From positions 279,329,242-279,393,241 of the forward strand of contig OY294067.1 of NCBI GenBank assembly GCA_958510875.1: a stretch of DNA of 64,000 bases, given 5' to 3'. A program made the translations under genes and the position numbers. Below are positions 23,490-35,160 of the stretch, piece after piece. The first letter of the stretch is position 1, and each line of letters starts with the position of its first letter. Below the pieces are notes generated by a model. That model worked only from the letters and a program-made list of their open reading frames with translations. It was not told the origin of the DNA and made no database searches. Origin of the DNA: Endomychus coccineus. Lineage: Eukaryota; Arthropoda; Insecta; Coleoptera; Endomychidae.

Positions 23490-24580
23490 TTCCTCAATCA
23501 TCTAAATTCATTACATCACAATATCTTTTTCACCATGGAAGTCGAATCGCAAGGTTCACTCCCGTTCCTGGATGTATTGGTTAGTCGACAGACTGACGGT
23601 ACTATAGGACATTCTGTGTATCGGAAACCCACCCATACCGATAGATACCTCAATGGTCTTTCCCACCACCACCCTGCCCAAAAGCAATCTGTCATAAACT
23701 CCCTGGCCACAGGGCTCAGCCTCCATCCTTAAGGTCAGAATTAAAATATCTTTCATCTGCCTTATTATCAAACAATTTCTCCCATTACAACATTCAAAAA
23801 GCCATAAAGAAATACACTTCACCTAAAATTTCAAATCGACCTGAGCCAGAAACCCCCCCGCCTGCTTTATCCATGGCCTATCTTCCATATATTCAAAATA
23901 TAACAGATCGAATTTCCAAAATCCTCAAAAAAACATAATATTTCTACCCGTTTTTCCACACTTCCCAAATTATCTCAGTTTTACAAACCTATCAAAGATC
24001 CCCTTCCTCCTTTCCACTTAGAAGGTGTTTATAGCATTCTCTGTTCTTGCGGTAAAGTCTACATTGGTGAAACAGGTCGTACAGTAGCTACTCGTGTGAA
24101 AGAACATGAGCGCTGTACAAGGCTTCGTGACACCAGTAGATCCGCACTTGCGGAACACAAGTTTGACACAAATCATCAAATCCTTTTTGGAGATACTAAA
24201 ATCCTAGCTCGAGCCCCAAACTTCTATCAGCGAAAAATCCTTGAAGCTATAGAAATCCTAAAACATCCGAATAATCTGAACCGTGACACAGAATATCACC
24301 TTCCCAACATTTGGAAACCCATCCTCGAAAATTCCACTCCGCACATGATCGCACAACGGCAGGGTCAGGTGCCGGAACGAAGTTAACCACCGGAATAAAG
24401 GCAGTGAACTATGTATCGTGAAGGATTTTTCCTACAATAAATACGGCTACAGAAAGCCTGCCCTGAAGATGCCACCTGTAATTGTTGGCGAAACGTCGGC
24501 ATCAAGTCGAGCTATTGTGACGTGGAATCCATCCGGAAGACAAGATTTTTCAAGATTAGCTGTCCGCGGAAGTCTACTAT
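23490..24580 (+). pseudogene. Penelope-like retrotransposon family B: RT C-terminus plus GIY-YIG nuclease
   Basis: This is the better copy of PLE-B. The end of the telomerase-like reverse transcriptase is at 23500-23730 (LPFLDVLVSRQTDGTIGH, then VYRKPTHTDRYLNGLSHHHP). A linker follows with frameshifts near 23725 and 23935 (YSKYNRSNFQNPQK). The GIY-YIG endonuclease occupies 24015-24386: GVYSILCSCGKVYIGETGR, ATRVKEHERCTRLRDTSRSA, then NFYQRKILEAIEILKHPNNL, and a stop at 24386. The catalytic RT core is absent, so the copy is 5' truncated. A hammerhead-like motif lies 73 bases after the stop. PLEs move by target-primed reverse transcription and use the GIY-YIG domain to nick DNA. Confidence 0.85.
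24459..24501 (+). ncRNA. Hammerhead-like ribozyme motif (PLE-B), all stems intact
   Basis: TGCC at 24459-24462 pairs with GGCA at 24498-24501 (stem I). CTGAAGA at 24463-24469 is the core. After an extra T, GCCA (24471-24474) pairs with TGGC (24486-24489) as stem II. GAAAC then GTC (cleavage triplet, 24495-24497) follow. AC-GT is self-complementary with no loop, so stem III could form only between two copies. This matches the minimal dimer-type hammerheads known in animal PLE repeats. Activity is not shown. Confidence 0.65.
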
Positions 24581-24589
24581 CCAAAAAAT

Positions 24590-25510
24590 CATTCTAAGCA
24601 ATGTTTGAATACGACTGAAATCAAAAAATATAAAGTTCAATTATCGACTTTCGAACCAGATGTTAAATATTTATTTGGTAATAGAAAAAGATTGTCAGAC
24701 CTTATTAGATCTATTGCTATTTGACCATTCTACCTAAAATATACTTTTAACAATATAAAGACGCATGTTGGAGTTTGCAAGGGTTTTAATTAATTAAATT
24801 AGTATAAATCTGACTTAATGATTGAACGTATGTTCTATGATTTACAAACATGGAGTCACTTTTTATATATCTCTACAATAAGATCTTACAATGTTTAGCA
24901 AGGGCGGTGGAATTTTCAAGGTTTTTGATTTTAGTACTATACTTATGACTATACATTATTTTTTGTAAATATTGTTTAGAGATTCCTGTGCAAGTCCCAT
25001 CGAAATCTAGATAATTTAATTTATTTACGGTTTGGGTCGTTTATTTGTAGGTATTAAAGGTTTAAGATTTGAAAAATATTTACACAGCTATAGTAGGTGC
25101 AACATTTATATCATAGATTTTTAAACATTTCTTAATTTTCTCTGAGCTCTCCGGAATGTATGGTTATGTTATAAAACTATCCTTATTACCGTTTATGTTA
25201 TTTATGTATGACGTTCCATTATAGATTTTGTTTATTATTTCTTTAATGTTGGGGTTGAAAAATGTTTTTTGGTAGCCATTCATTTCCAGTGTATTACGAA
25301 CAATTTACAAATTATTGGGACGATCCTCTGGATGAGACAATTTAACAGCACGATCTGTATAACACTTTTTTTATAACTTACTGGTGCAACTGAATTGAAA
25401 TGAAGATATCGTTGAGACCAAACTTCTTTAGTAAACCACGAAGTTTTTATTTTTCCATCTGAATCATGCCTAATGTTCATATCTAGGAAATTAATGTTTT
25501 TTTCACTTCT
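24590..25510 (-). pseudogene. Penelope-like family A (copy 2): RT C-terminus and degraded GIY-YIG
   Basis: The minus strand begins near 25500 with INFLDMNIRHDSDGKIKTSW, then FTKEVWSQRYLHFNSVAPVS, the PLE reverse-transcriptase thumb region. It continues through a stop-rich GIY-YIG remnant (24960-25060) and ends at VQSLSQIYTNLIN near 24790. The family tail runs to about 24590 (CATTCTACCTAAAATATAC is shared with 28670-28700). Confidence 0.75.
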
Positions 25511-26414
25511 ATTTCACAAGTAATAATAAGCATATATGTTAGTGGGACCTATTCGAGAATTTATATATAATTCATACGCGGGTCAAAAACATTACATTCA
25601 TAATGTGAGTTTACTTGATAAATATTTATCTACATCCAAGAATGTTGTAATTCAATATGTTGAGGCATTATCAAGGGAAGTAGGTAATTGTTTAAGATGG
25701 TAGGACAGATCTGTAGATTCAAAATCCAACTGAATCAAGTCACGTATTGATTTATTATTTCATACTGCATGTATAGCGAGAATATTTTAGAAGATTTCCA
25801 GTTCACTGCTACATCTTTCATCAAACAAGTTGAACATGTGGTAGCTACCTTAAATTTAGAATTAACATTAACTTTACTAGTTTCAGGGCAATTATGCATA
25901 GTGATGACATCATGTCAAGTCTTATCGGGGGTAAATAAAAATTCCCACATATGGCTTTCATAACAATATAAGATTTGCATAACCATAGAAATGCAATTTC
26001 GTTTTTCGTTGTCAATGTTATAAAACATTGAATATGTGAATTAAGCGGACAAACTTATTTCATATGTACAATAGGATATAAAAACAATCTACAGTCATTT
26101 ACATGTTTTGGCAAGCAGTCAAAAGTTGTTTCGCTCATGCATCGACGACTACTTTTTGTTGTCAGAACTCATATGCGCCATCTCTGATGCACATCTCGTT
26201 AACAGACTACACATAACATATTTTAAAGCATCATTAAATATGCCCGTTAATTATTCGGCTGTACAAATAGTCTCTTAAGGTTCTTTATAATTGTTTTGGC
26301 AGCAGTCAATAGTAAACGTATTTGTTGGAAAAGGTATTGCAATTGGAAAACCAGTCCTTGAACTGCTCGGTGGGTTTTATTTTACCAGATCATTGAATTT
26401 ATAGAAAAAACTGT
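25511..26414. other. Non-coding stretch, nothing recognised
   Basis: 25540-25580 resembles the PLE-A terminal region. Otherwise I see no gene. Confidence 0.35.
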
Positions 26415-27005
26415 ATGTACAGGGTGACCCAGGGTTAAACCGCCAAGCTCTTAGAACTGGTTTCTTAAGTAAAAATAAGTTTTTTTTCTCCTTTAACCTT
26501 ATATCCCAACTTAATTCGTTTTCGAGATACTGGGTGTCAAAGTTTTTAATTAATTACTCAAAAGCCTTTCAGCTTATTTTGATAAGACTTGGCAATATAA
26601 TTAGAATAAAATTATTGATTCCAGTGACGTCCCAAAGGGTAATGTAATTGATATTAGGACAAGTCGTTGTAGGCTACTGTTTTTTTGTATATTTATTTCT
26701 GTAGATTATTAGATTTTGTAGATTAATTAAATCCAATTTTCATGCCTCCTCAATGTTTTTCGCATCCCGCTTTTTTTTTGCACGTACCAGAAAAAATTCA
26801 TTTCACAAAAATCAGATCTAAGATAGCCGAGCACAATCTCGACAACAATTGAGGGTATGCTTGTGTCATAGTTTAACAGCCTGTGGCATATTAATTGATT
26901 AATACGAGTTTTAATTGATTTATGCATTTATGGGTAGTCTGCGGAATGATTTGTCCTAATATCAATTAGATTGCCCCCCGGGAAGCCACCGGAATTAATA
27001 CTTTT
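26415..27005. repeat. Imperfect palindromic element starting TACAGGGTGACCCAGG
   Basis: The left end resembles the P3 hairpin (TACAGGGTG). An inverted pair is visible: TAATTGATATTAGGACAAG at 26646 against TTGTCCTAATATCAATTA at 26951. Only part of the arms pair well. It has no coding content. Confidence 0.5.
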
Positions 27006-28017
27006 GTTCTAATTGCATTAAGAGCAGCCCCTTATTACCGCAAATAAGCATGCAATTTTAATCATTTTGTGCAGATTCATAAGACTGATTCTCCCAAGAC
27101 GCAGAACACTATCGGTATAGAACTACGCGACAGTGCAGAGATCCAGAAACTAGACACAAGGATGCTGATAAACCTCTACATGACACCTATTCACCTATTC
27201 ACCTATCCGGAGCACAGAGCTAGACCGGGTCATCAAATAGCCCCTTTACATTATGTTGTATAATATATGGTTCTATGTTTTTATGTATACATAATATCCA
27301 AGATTTTGGAAAATTATATGCCCTCTCTAGGACTATAGAAATTATTATTTTAGTAAAAATATAGGGAGTCAGAGAACTACCTATCAATTTTTTTCTTGAT
27401 CTAGAAAAAACATTTCTCCTAACACTAAAAACATTTAACAAAAGAATAAAACTGCTGAACACAAAACAAATCTTTTAAATTTTAGTAGTTATTCACTAGA
27501 TCAAAAATTAACTTCTTCAGTAACTAGAGACATGAGAATATTTTTTTCACATGACATTAACATAAAGTCCTCTAGACGATCTTGGGATAGACAATTTCTC
27601 AAACGGTTTAACCGTTTATTCTCCCGTATATGTACTATCAACAAGCAGATGATTCATTTCACATTACTGATTCCAAAGGTCTCAGTGGCTCAGTTGAAGA
27701 GACACCGACTCACTAATTATCGTAGCCTAGCGAAGCGTAGCAGTCTTATCGACTGCTGAACTATTTACATTATTCAATTTTCTCACAATATCTATGTTTT
27801 TAGTTTTGATATCATGTCCAAGCGGAAATTCTAGGTTAGTAGGTTATTTGTGAATTGATTTTTGAATGCAATACCTATGCGCCTAGCCTATCCCATTTAA
27901 TTTTAACTTAGTTCGCGTATTGATAGGGCGATTACTTAAATCTCACCTTAAAACTGCATCCAGTTTGCTCTACATACACGGTATTTTGGTGGAAATTTGT
28001 TTATGATGTAACCGGAC
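27006..28017. other. Non-coding stretch, nothing firm
   Basis: Short ORFs (27069-27263, 27532-27759) have no recognisable motif. An isolated tRNA A-box-like string at 27694 has no convincing B box. Confidence 0.35.
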
Positions 28018-28672
28018 ATGGTGGAAAGAGCTTCAAATAAAAGTGAAAATTCTAGAGTTTACAATCCGTCTTGTCAAGAATGTGATTCCGTTTATGTAGA
28101 ACAAACGGGTCGCCCATTTTCTACTAGGTTCCATGAATATAAAATATTCTTTAGTAGATTCTCAAAGACCGATTCCACATTTGCCGATCAGTTTTTTTAT
28201 AACAACCATTCTGTCCATGAAATATACAGTTTTGAAGGCGATGTTCTTATTTTTATTTAAGTATTTATCTAATAATGATCTATTGTATGAATTATATACA
28301 AATTCTCGGTAAATAGGTTACACATCAACCTACTAACTGTGTTGGTAAATATTTTACAAATCTAAAACCTTTAATACGTAAAGATAAACAAACCCACACA
28401 GTACAAATTAAATTGTCTAGATTGTGATGGGACTCATACTGGATTCCACCGCCCTTGCAGAACATTGTTTTGATTATAACCATCAATTTGATTACAAAAA
28501 TGTTAATATTTTAACTGAAAAAACCAATTATTATAAAAGATCTATTCTGGGGATTCACATAAAACGTGACTCCAAGTCTGTAAATCATAGAGCTGACGTT
28601 CAATCATTGACTCAGATTTATACTAATTTAATTTATCAAAACCCTTGCAAATTCCTACATGCGTCTTTATAA
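28018..28672 (+). pseudogene. Penelope-like family A (copy 3), GIY-YIG domain in two pieces
   Basis: 28018-28260 encodes RVYNPSCQECDSVYVEQTGR and FSTRFHEYK, a GIY-YIG start with Y-V-E in place of YIG. 28424-28672 encodes DSTALAEHCFDYNHQFDYKN, KTNYYKRSILGIHIKRDSKS and VQSLTQIYTNLIYQNPCKFL, the family C-terminus. The part between carries an unrelated PLE-A 5' segment (28290-28425), so two partial copies are joined here. Confidence 0.75.
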
Positions 28673-29060
28673 TGTTAAAAGTATATTTTAGGTAGAATGC
28701 TCAAATGGTAATATTTCTAATAAGGTCTGACATCTGGTTCGAAAGTGGATACTTGAGCGTCATATTTTTTGGTTTCAGTCATATTTCAAACGGTGCTTTG
28801 AAATGACTTCGAATTTTACAAGAAAATTGAGAAACAGTGGATTCTTGATACGTGTTAGAATTTCGATTACTCGTGTTTCTGCTCTTTTCGGCGACCTGGG
28901 CATTTTAATTGAAATTGGTACGATAAGGACGCTTCGCGCTGATACAATTAGTTCTAAGAAATCCCGTTTTAGACAATGTTACGTCTTCTGATGATGGTCG
29001 TGAGACCGAAACGTACGAAAAGGCGAAAATAATAAGAAAGTGATCTATTTCCCGAGAATT
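28673..29060 (+). mobile_element. PLE family A 3' repeat segment
   Basis: This noncoding tail follows the copy 3 coding end and is shared with 22440-22700 (inverted) and 24590-24780 (inverted). It contains the hammerhead-like motif at 28982-29025. Confidence 0.6.
28982..29025 (+). ncRNA. Hammerhead-like ribozyme motif (PLE-A), cleavage site altered
   Basis: CGTCTT, CTGATGA, T, GGTC-GTGA-GACC (stem II perfect), GAAAC, GTAC, then GAA where the sister copy at 22500-22543 has the GTA cleavage triplet. The stem I partner is AAGGCG instead of AAGACG. Confidence 0.55.
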
Positions 29061-29469
29061 CATATATAAGTATTCATCTAGATATGTCAAACATGTGAAG
29101 CTATATTTGGAATTATTATTACCCTGTGGATAAATTAGATTAAGGTCTTTTTTATTAAGTTTATTTTGAAGAATTTTATTAATTATGTTGACATTATCCT
29201 AACAGTTATTTGTTGTTTTTTACCGTTTCGGTGGATTCTACAAAAACATGGTTTATACATAAGAATAAGAATAATTTTATTGTCCTATTGTTATACAAAA
29301 AAATGCTCACATTAGTAAAATATAATAAACATAATGTTGAAGATATTTTCACAGAAGCACAACAAAAGTGTGCTAGTCTAATACCAAAATCGAAAGAATA
29401 TTTATTTATTTATATTAACTTTTAGTTTCAAAGAAACAATTTGAGGATCTTTTCTTTTGAGTTACATAT
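29061..29469. other. Non-coding stretch, nothing recognised
   Basis: AT-rich; the 71-codon ORF at 29210 shows no motif. Confidence 0.35.
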
Positions 29470-29760
29470 TCAAAATTTACATTTCTCTTTGTATTGTTGA
29501 ATACTGCCACGAAAGATTTTTAATTCGATAGGTAATAAATTATAGATTTTACTGAAATAGTGTAAATAAAATTTTTGGTTAATCAACTTTCTGCTTCTTA
29601 CTAGAATGCACTGTGAATTCGAAATTGATCTGGTTTCATAATAATGATCAAATAATGAGATTGCAATTTTTTTCTTGTAATGTTGTTTTAGGATTTCCAT
29701 AATATACAATTCTCTCGCTGTTGAAACCTATACATATAGAACAAAAAAGTTGAAAGATAT
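29470..29760 (-). pseudogene. Probable 3' end of a jockey/CR1-like non-LTR element
   Basis: The minus-strand ORF reads SNSQCILVRSRKLINQKFYL, then YFSKIYNLLPIELK and QYKEKCKF. This pattern (FSKIYNLLPxELK followed by a K-rich FKxxxK end) is typical of the last residues of jockey/CR1-type ORF2 proteins. No reverse-transcriptase core is left. Confidence 0.45.
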
Positions 29761-30310
29761 TTTCAGCTTTTGTACATCTTAATCACTAGAAAAGGTGTTT
29801 ATATTTTGATTGTTATTGATGGTAAACAAAGTTGAATTTCATTACATCGTCATAGCGATTTTGTCGTGATCATGGATGTTTGATTTCAGCAACTGAAGTA
29901 GAATCGAGCAAGACCGACTTTGGGGATAGATAAATTCATGAAGGAATTTATTGGAATATCTCCACAGGGGATTCCAATTTTAACCAGAAAGGCTACCTCA
30001 CCTCATGGAGAGTAACGAACTGAAATCACGAAATCACTGCTGTGAATGATAATTGCAAATGATTGGATTTAATTGTTTCATCTTCAGGCAGGGTATACCT
30101 ATATGACAATTGGCGTACCTATTACGCCTTCCCAAACTGATATTTCAATCAGAATATGCTTCAAGAGTTGATATAATTGTTTGCTGCTTCAAGGTTCGAA
30201 TTTTGATGACCTTACGCCGAAGAATGAAGCGCTCAAAGTTGTGCGGTGGGTTCGTACATTATAATGCCAGTGCCACTCTATAATTTACTTCTGTTTTCTG
30301 TATGACTTAC
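29761..30310 (-). other. Start of the netrin intron (minus) and flank
   Basis: This lies just downstream of the netrin donor on the minus strand. I found no further netrin exon here or further left in the window. Confidence 0.4.
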
Positions 30311-31505
30311 CTTTGCATTCGTTGGCATCTCTGGACGTAGCTCTGCTCCAGGGCCTATCGAAATGAAACGGTTTACATCGTTCGCAATCTCTTCCCGCGG
30401 TGTTATGCTTGCATTCGCAAGCTAATTGTCCATCGCGACCCATGATGCATCGACTAGCATGCCCATTACACTTACAACGTCCACCGACGGAGAAGTCAGC
30501 AACGGCATATTGATGTGTCACCTGATGATAATTATTCACGATTGTATTCGCGCTCATCTCCACTGTTGCGACCGCTTTAGGATCGTCTGTTTCGAAAGCC
30601 TGCATCTCATTGACAAGCTGAACTGAGGGATCCTTTGTTCGATTATCATCTTCTTCGTAATTTTTGGGGAAATCGTTTTCGTCAACTGATATTTCTAAAT
30701 TGTCGGAAATGTCATCGGAAGGCATGTGCAGACGATTGAACATCACTTTGATATCGGTAGCTGTAATCCAATCTTGAAGGACTGGTGAATTATCGAAATC
30801 TGATGCGCTTGGACGGCCTTCCAAAGTGCTGAAAGCGATTCTAGGTGTTTGCCCGAAACCCAGGCTATCACCCCCGGTGTAACGATGAGCATCCGTACAC
30901 CTGGCTTCTTGTTCATTTGCTTTAGTAATAGTAGCGCGATTTGGCCTGCCATAGACCCTTCTACATTGACTAGAATAATATTGGAAGGCCTGCCAAGTTT
31001 TTCCATAGTCCATGCTCTTCAGGATGGCTATGGAATCTGGTTTAGGAGTATGAGGGCAAAATTGTAAGCTTACATAGGTCAATTCATATTTCTTGCCCAA
31101 ACTTAGCGTCAGGGTAACATTATCGGGAGAATCTCTCATCGACACTGGAGGTGCCAATGGTTCCGACCTCCAACAAGTCATATTATTGGGATTGTTAAGA
31201 TCTGTGAGATAAGCCGGTGGATATCTATTCTTGGGTTGACGATCGTCGCAAAGATGACATTGAGGAGTCGCACCATAATTCAATGGTTCGCAATAATGAA
31301 CAGGGGCTTGTAAACCGCAGGTAGAAGACGCTTTGACCGGCACACCGAACGCGGCGTTCACGAAATCGGGTTTGCATTGACGAGGACGATCTTCATCGTA
31401 ACAGGGGTCGCTGATGAACTTTTGATCTTTCAACATTTTCAGATAAATCTCCGAATCGCACAGCACCACCTGAAGGACGCACAGGAAGAAGAAACGCTTG
31501 TCCAT
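30311..31505 (-). CDS. Netrin, first coding exon (laminin N-terminal domain and LE1)
   Basis: Netrins are secreted laminin-like axon-guidance cues that bind DCC/Frazzled and Unc-5 receptors. The start is the ATG at 31503-31505, which opens a signal peptide ([16 protein letters not shown]). The longer frame upstream has only a GTG start. The laminin N-terminal (VI) domain fills about residues 20-338, with [53 protein letters not shown] and [16 protein letters not shown]. An acidic insert of about 70 residues (roughly 260-330) separates RLH from [19 protein letters not shown]. The first EGF-laminin repeat follows ([20 protein letters not shown]). The exon ends at NECK plus one base before GTAAGT (donor at 30310). 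LE2, LE3 and the C-terminal NTR domain must lie outside or very far left. Confidence in netrin is high; A or B type is not decided. Confidence 0.95.
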
Positions 31506-32229
31506 GATTGCAATAATTATTGTTAAGCCCACACTGTGTGACACCAGGTGAGACTTGTTGAATCCCTCACAAATATTGTTACACTCGATAGGACATGGTT
31601 ACCGATGGCAATTCGAGGAGCGTTTCGTAAAATGATATGATCGTGTCGTGTGAGACGCGCTCTCGGAAGCTGATCACACGCACGCTCTACGGTGAACGTT
31701 GAATAACTGGCGAACCACTGTCTGTTAGAAACCGAAGGGACCGCCCTCACCAAAGGGGCGCAGACACCGACAGCATCTACTACTCCCAAGCCAAGAGGTA
31801 TAAGACGAGTTGATAATTAATGATTAAGGTAATTACAACGAATTAGTTCGTCGCCTGAGATTATCGTAAGAAATAATCGATAAGTCTGTTTTTTTATAAG
31901 AAAGATCTACTAGCATTTTATGCGTAGAGATTTACAAATACGCTGCTGAATTATGTAAATTAGTCTGAATATACCTCGCTCGACTGTAACATAATGCTGA
32001 AATGATAAAAACGACTAACTAGTTAATTATACATTATCAGTTACTCGAGGCATATTCATTTTGATATCAATAATAATTATTATTAGTGCAGCTCGTTCTA
32101 CCTACAACCCATAGATGCATAAATTACGTATTGGTCGTATGCTGCTTTATTTGAAGTAATATTGAATATTGAAAGTTAATTGAAAAGCTACATTGCCTAT
32201 TAACATATTTCTATCAGTACATACTTATA
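31506..32229 (-). promoter_or_regulatory. Upstream region of netrin (5' UTR and promoter likely)
   Basis: The 290 bp next to the start codon are richer in CpG (around 31640-31760, e.g. GTGAGACGCGCTCTCGG) than the rest. This fits a 5' UTR or promoter on the minus strand, but I see no decisive core element. Farther right it is AT-rich and merges into the satellite. Confidence 0.35.
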
Positions 32230-35160
32230 ATTTCGACTTTTTATTACATTACAAGACATATTGCAAAGTCATCATTAGTTTCTGTATACAATAATATTAT
32301 AATCTTAATTTTTAATGTAGATGCAATATGCAATCTATTTCATCCAATCTCTAACGCTTGATGAGAAAACTGATTTTCCTAGAATCTGGTTTTGACTTTT
32401 CATAACATTACATGACATAATTCAAAAGTCACCATCATGTGCTTTATACAATAATATTATGATCTTCATTTTTATTGTTAATGATGCAATCTATTATATT
32501 CAATTTCTGATGCTTGATGAAAAAACTGATTGTTTTAAATCTAGTTTTAACTGTTTACATGACATATATTACAAAATCATCTTAATTTTTAACGTAGATG
32601 CAATCAATTATGAATTCAATCTCCGAAACTTGATGAGAAAACTAGTTTTTACAAAATCTGGTTTGACTTTCCATTACATTACTCGACATAATACATACTT
32701 ATCAAGTAATATTTCATTTTTAATGTAGATGCAATCAATTATATTCATTTTCTGATGCTTGATAAGAAAACTGATTATTTTAAATTTAGTTTAGACTTTT
32801 CATTGCATTACGTGACCTATTTCAAAATCATCATCAGTTAGTATATACAATCATATCATAATCTTATTTTTTAATGTAGATGCTATCAATTATTCAAACT
32901 CTGGCGCTTGATGAGAAAAATGATTTTCCTACAATCTGGTTTTGACTTTTTATTACATTACATGACATGATTCAAAAGTCATCATCATGTACTTTATACA
33001 ATGATATTATATTCTTCATTTTCAATGTAGATGATGCAATCTATTATATTCCATTTCTGTTTATTACATATCATGACATATTACAAAATCATCTTAATTT
33101 TTAACGTAGTGCATCAATTATGTATTCAATCTCGGCAACTTTAGCTGTTGATTATATAACATAGTCATCATCGAATAGTATATACAGTGAAATTGTAATC
33201 TTAATTTTTAATGTAGATGCAATCAATCATATTCATTTTCTGATGCTTGATAAGAAAACTGATTATTTTAAATTTAGTTTAGACTTTTCATTGCATTACG
33301 TGACATATTACAAAGTCATCATCAGTTAGTATATACAATCATATCATAATCTTATTTTTTAATGTAGATGCTATCAATTATTCAAACTCTGGCGCTTGAT
33401 GAGAAAAATGATTTTCCTACAATCTGATTTTGACTTTTTATTACATTACATGACATGATTCAAAAGTCATCATCATGTACTTTATACAATAATATCATAT
33501 TCTTCATTTTCAATGTAGATGATGCAATCTATTATATTCAATTTCTGTTTATTACATATCATAACATATTACAAAATCATCTTAATTTTTAACGTAGTGC
33601 ATCAATTATGTATTCAATCTCGGAAACTTTAACTGTTGATTATATTACATAGTCATCATCGAATAGTATATACAATAAAATTGTAATCTTAATTTTTAAT
33701 GTAGATGCAATCAATCATATTCATTTTCTGATGCTTGATAAGAAAACTGATTGTTTTAAATTTAATTTAGATTTTTCATCGCATTACGTGACATATTACA
33801 AAGTGATCATCAGTTGTATATACAATAATCTCATAATCTTATTTTTTAATGTAGATGCTATCAATTATTCAAACTCTGGCGCTTGATGAGAAAACTGATT
33901 TTCATAAAATCTGGTTTTGACTTTTCATTACATTACACGACATAATACAAACTTATCAAGTACTATTTCATTTCTAATGTAAATGCAATCAATTATATTC
34001 ATTTTCTGATGCTTGATAAGGAAACTGATTGTTTTAAATTTAGTTTAGACTTTCCATTGCATTACGTGACATATTACAAAGTCATCATCAGTTAGTATAT
34101 ACAATAATATCATAATCTTATTTTTTAATGTAGATGCTATCAATTATTCAAACTCTGGCGCTTGATGAAAAAAATGATTTTCCTGCAATCTGGTTTTGAC
34201 TTTTTATTACATCACATGATTCAAAAGTCATCATCATGTACTTTATACAATGATATTATATTCTTCATTTTCAATGTAGATGATGCAATATTCAATTTCA
34301 GTTTATTACATATCATGACATATTACAAAATCATCTTAATTTTTAACGTAGTGCATCAATTATGTATTCAATCTCGGAAACTTTAACTGTTGATTATATT
34401 ACATAGTCATCATCGAATAGTATATACAATAAAATTGTAATCTTAATTTTTAATGTAGATGCAATCAATCATATTCATTTTCTGATGCTTGATAAGAAAA
34501 CTGATTGTTTTAAATTTAGTTTACACTTTTCATTACATTACGTGACATGTTTTGATTTTTTACTACATTACAAGACATAATTCAAAAGTAATAATATTGT
34601 ACAATATACAATAATGTTATATGATCTTTATTTTTAATGTATATTCCATTTCTGATGCTAGATGTGAAAACTGATTGTCTTGAATCTAGTTTTAACTGTT
34701 CATTATATTACATTATAATCTTAATTTCTAATGTAAATGCAATCAATTCTTCAATCTCTGGCGCTGATTACATAACTTGTTTGTCTAAAATCTAATTGAA
34801 ACTTTTCATTACATTACATATTATAAAGTCAACATCAGGTACTATCTACAATAATATTATTATAATCCTAATTGTTAATGTAGATGCAATCAGTAAATCA
34901 ATTGCTGTCGCTTGATGAGAAAACTGATTTTTCTAAAATACAATTTTAACTTTTCATTACACTATTCATTACTATTATCATGTACTATTTATTTTCAATG
35001 ATAAAATACTCATAATATTTTATTTAAGTATAATCAGTTCAATTGAATCTTGAGAAACTTATTTATACTGAATATTTTTCATGGTGATATCTACAATAAT
35101 AGCTATTATATTGTAGATTTTTAATGTAATCAATTATGCAATTTTTGGCACTTGATGAGA
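32230..35160. repeat. AT-rich satellite array with higher-order periodicity
   Basis: Monomers of about 155-165 bp share TTTTTAATGTAGATGCAATC, GATGCTTGATGAGAAAACTG, and TTTCATTACATTACATGACA followed by TCATCATC. Three monomer types alternate, giving a larger unit of about 485-490 bp. The segment ATTCATTTTCTGATGCTTGA recurs near 32744, 33232, 33721, 33998 and 34475. Copies near the edges (32230-32450, 34700-35160) are more diverged. The short hydrophobic ORFs inside are by-products. Confidence 0.85.

Noticed and set aside
25769..25963. 64-codon plus ORF
   Set aside because: No motif and typical chance length for this composition.
27688..27760. tRNA gene or tRNA-derived SINE
   Set aside because: TGGCTCAGTTG resembles an A box, but no B box or cloverleaf could be found.
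31506..31544. Earlier start of netrin
   Set aside because: The longer frame begins at GTG; the ATG at 31505 is followed by a signal peptide.
32459..34386. Hydrophobic ORFs as genes
   Set aside because: They arise from the AT-rich satellite monomers and repeat with them.
32230..35160. CRISPR array
   Set aside because: There are no short identical repeats with unique spacers; it is a eukaryotic satellite with whole-unit similarity.
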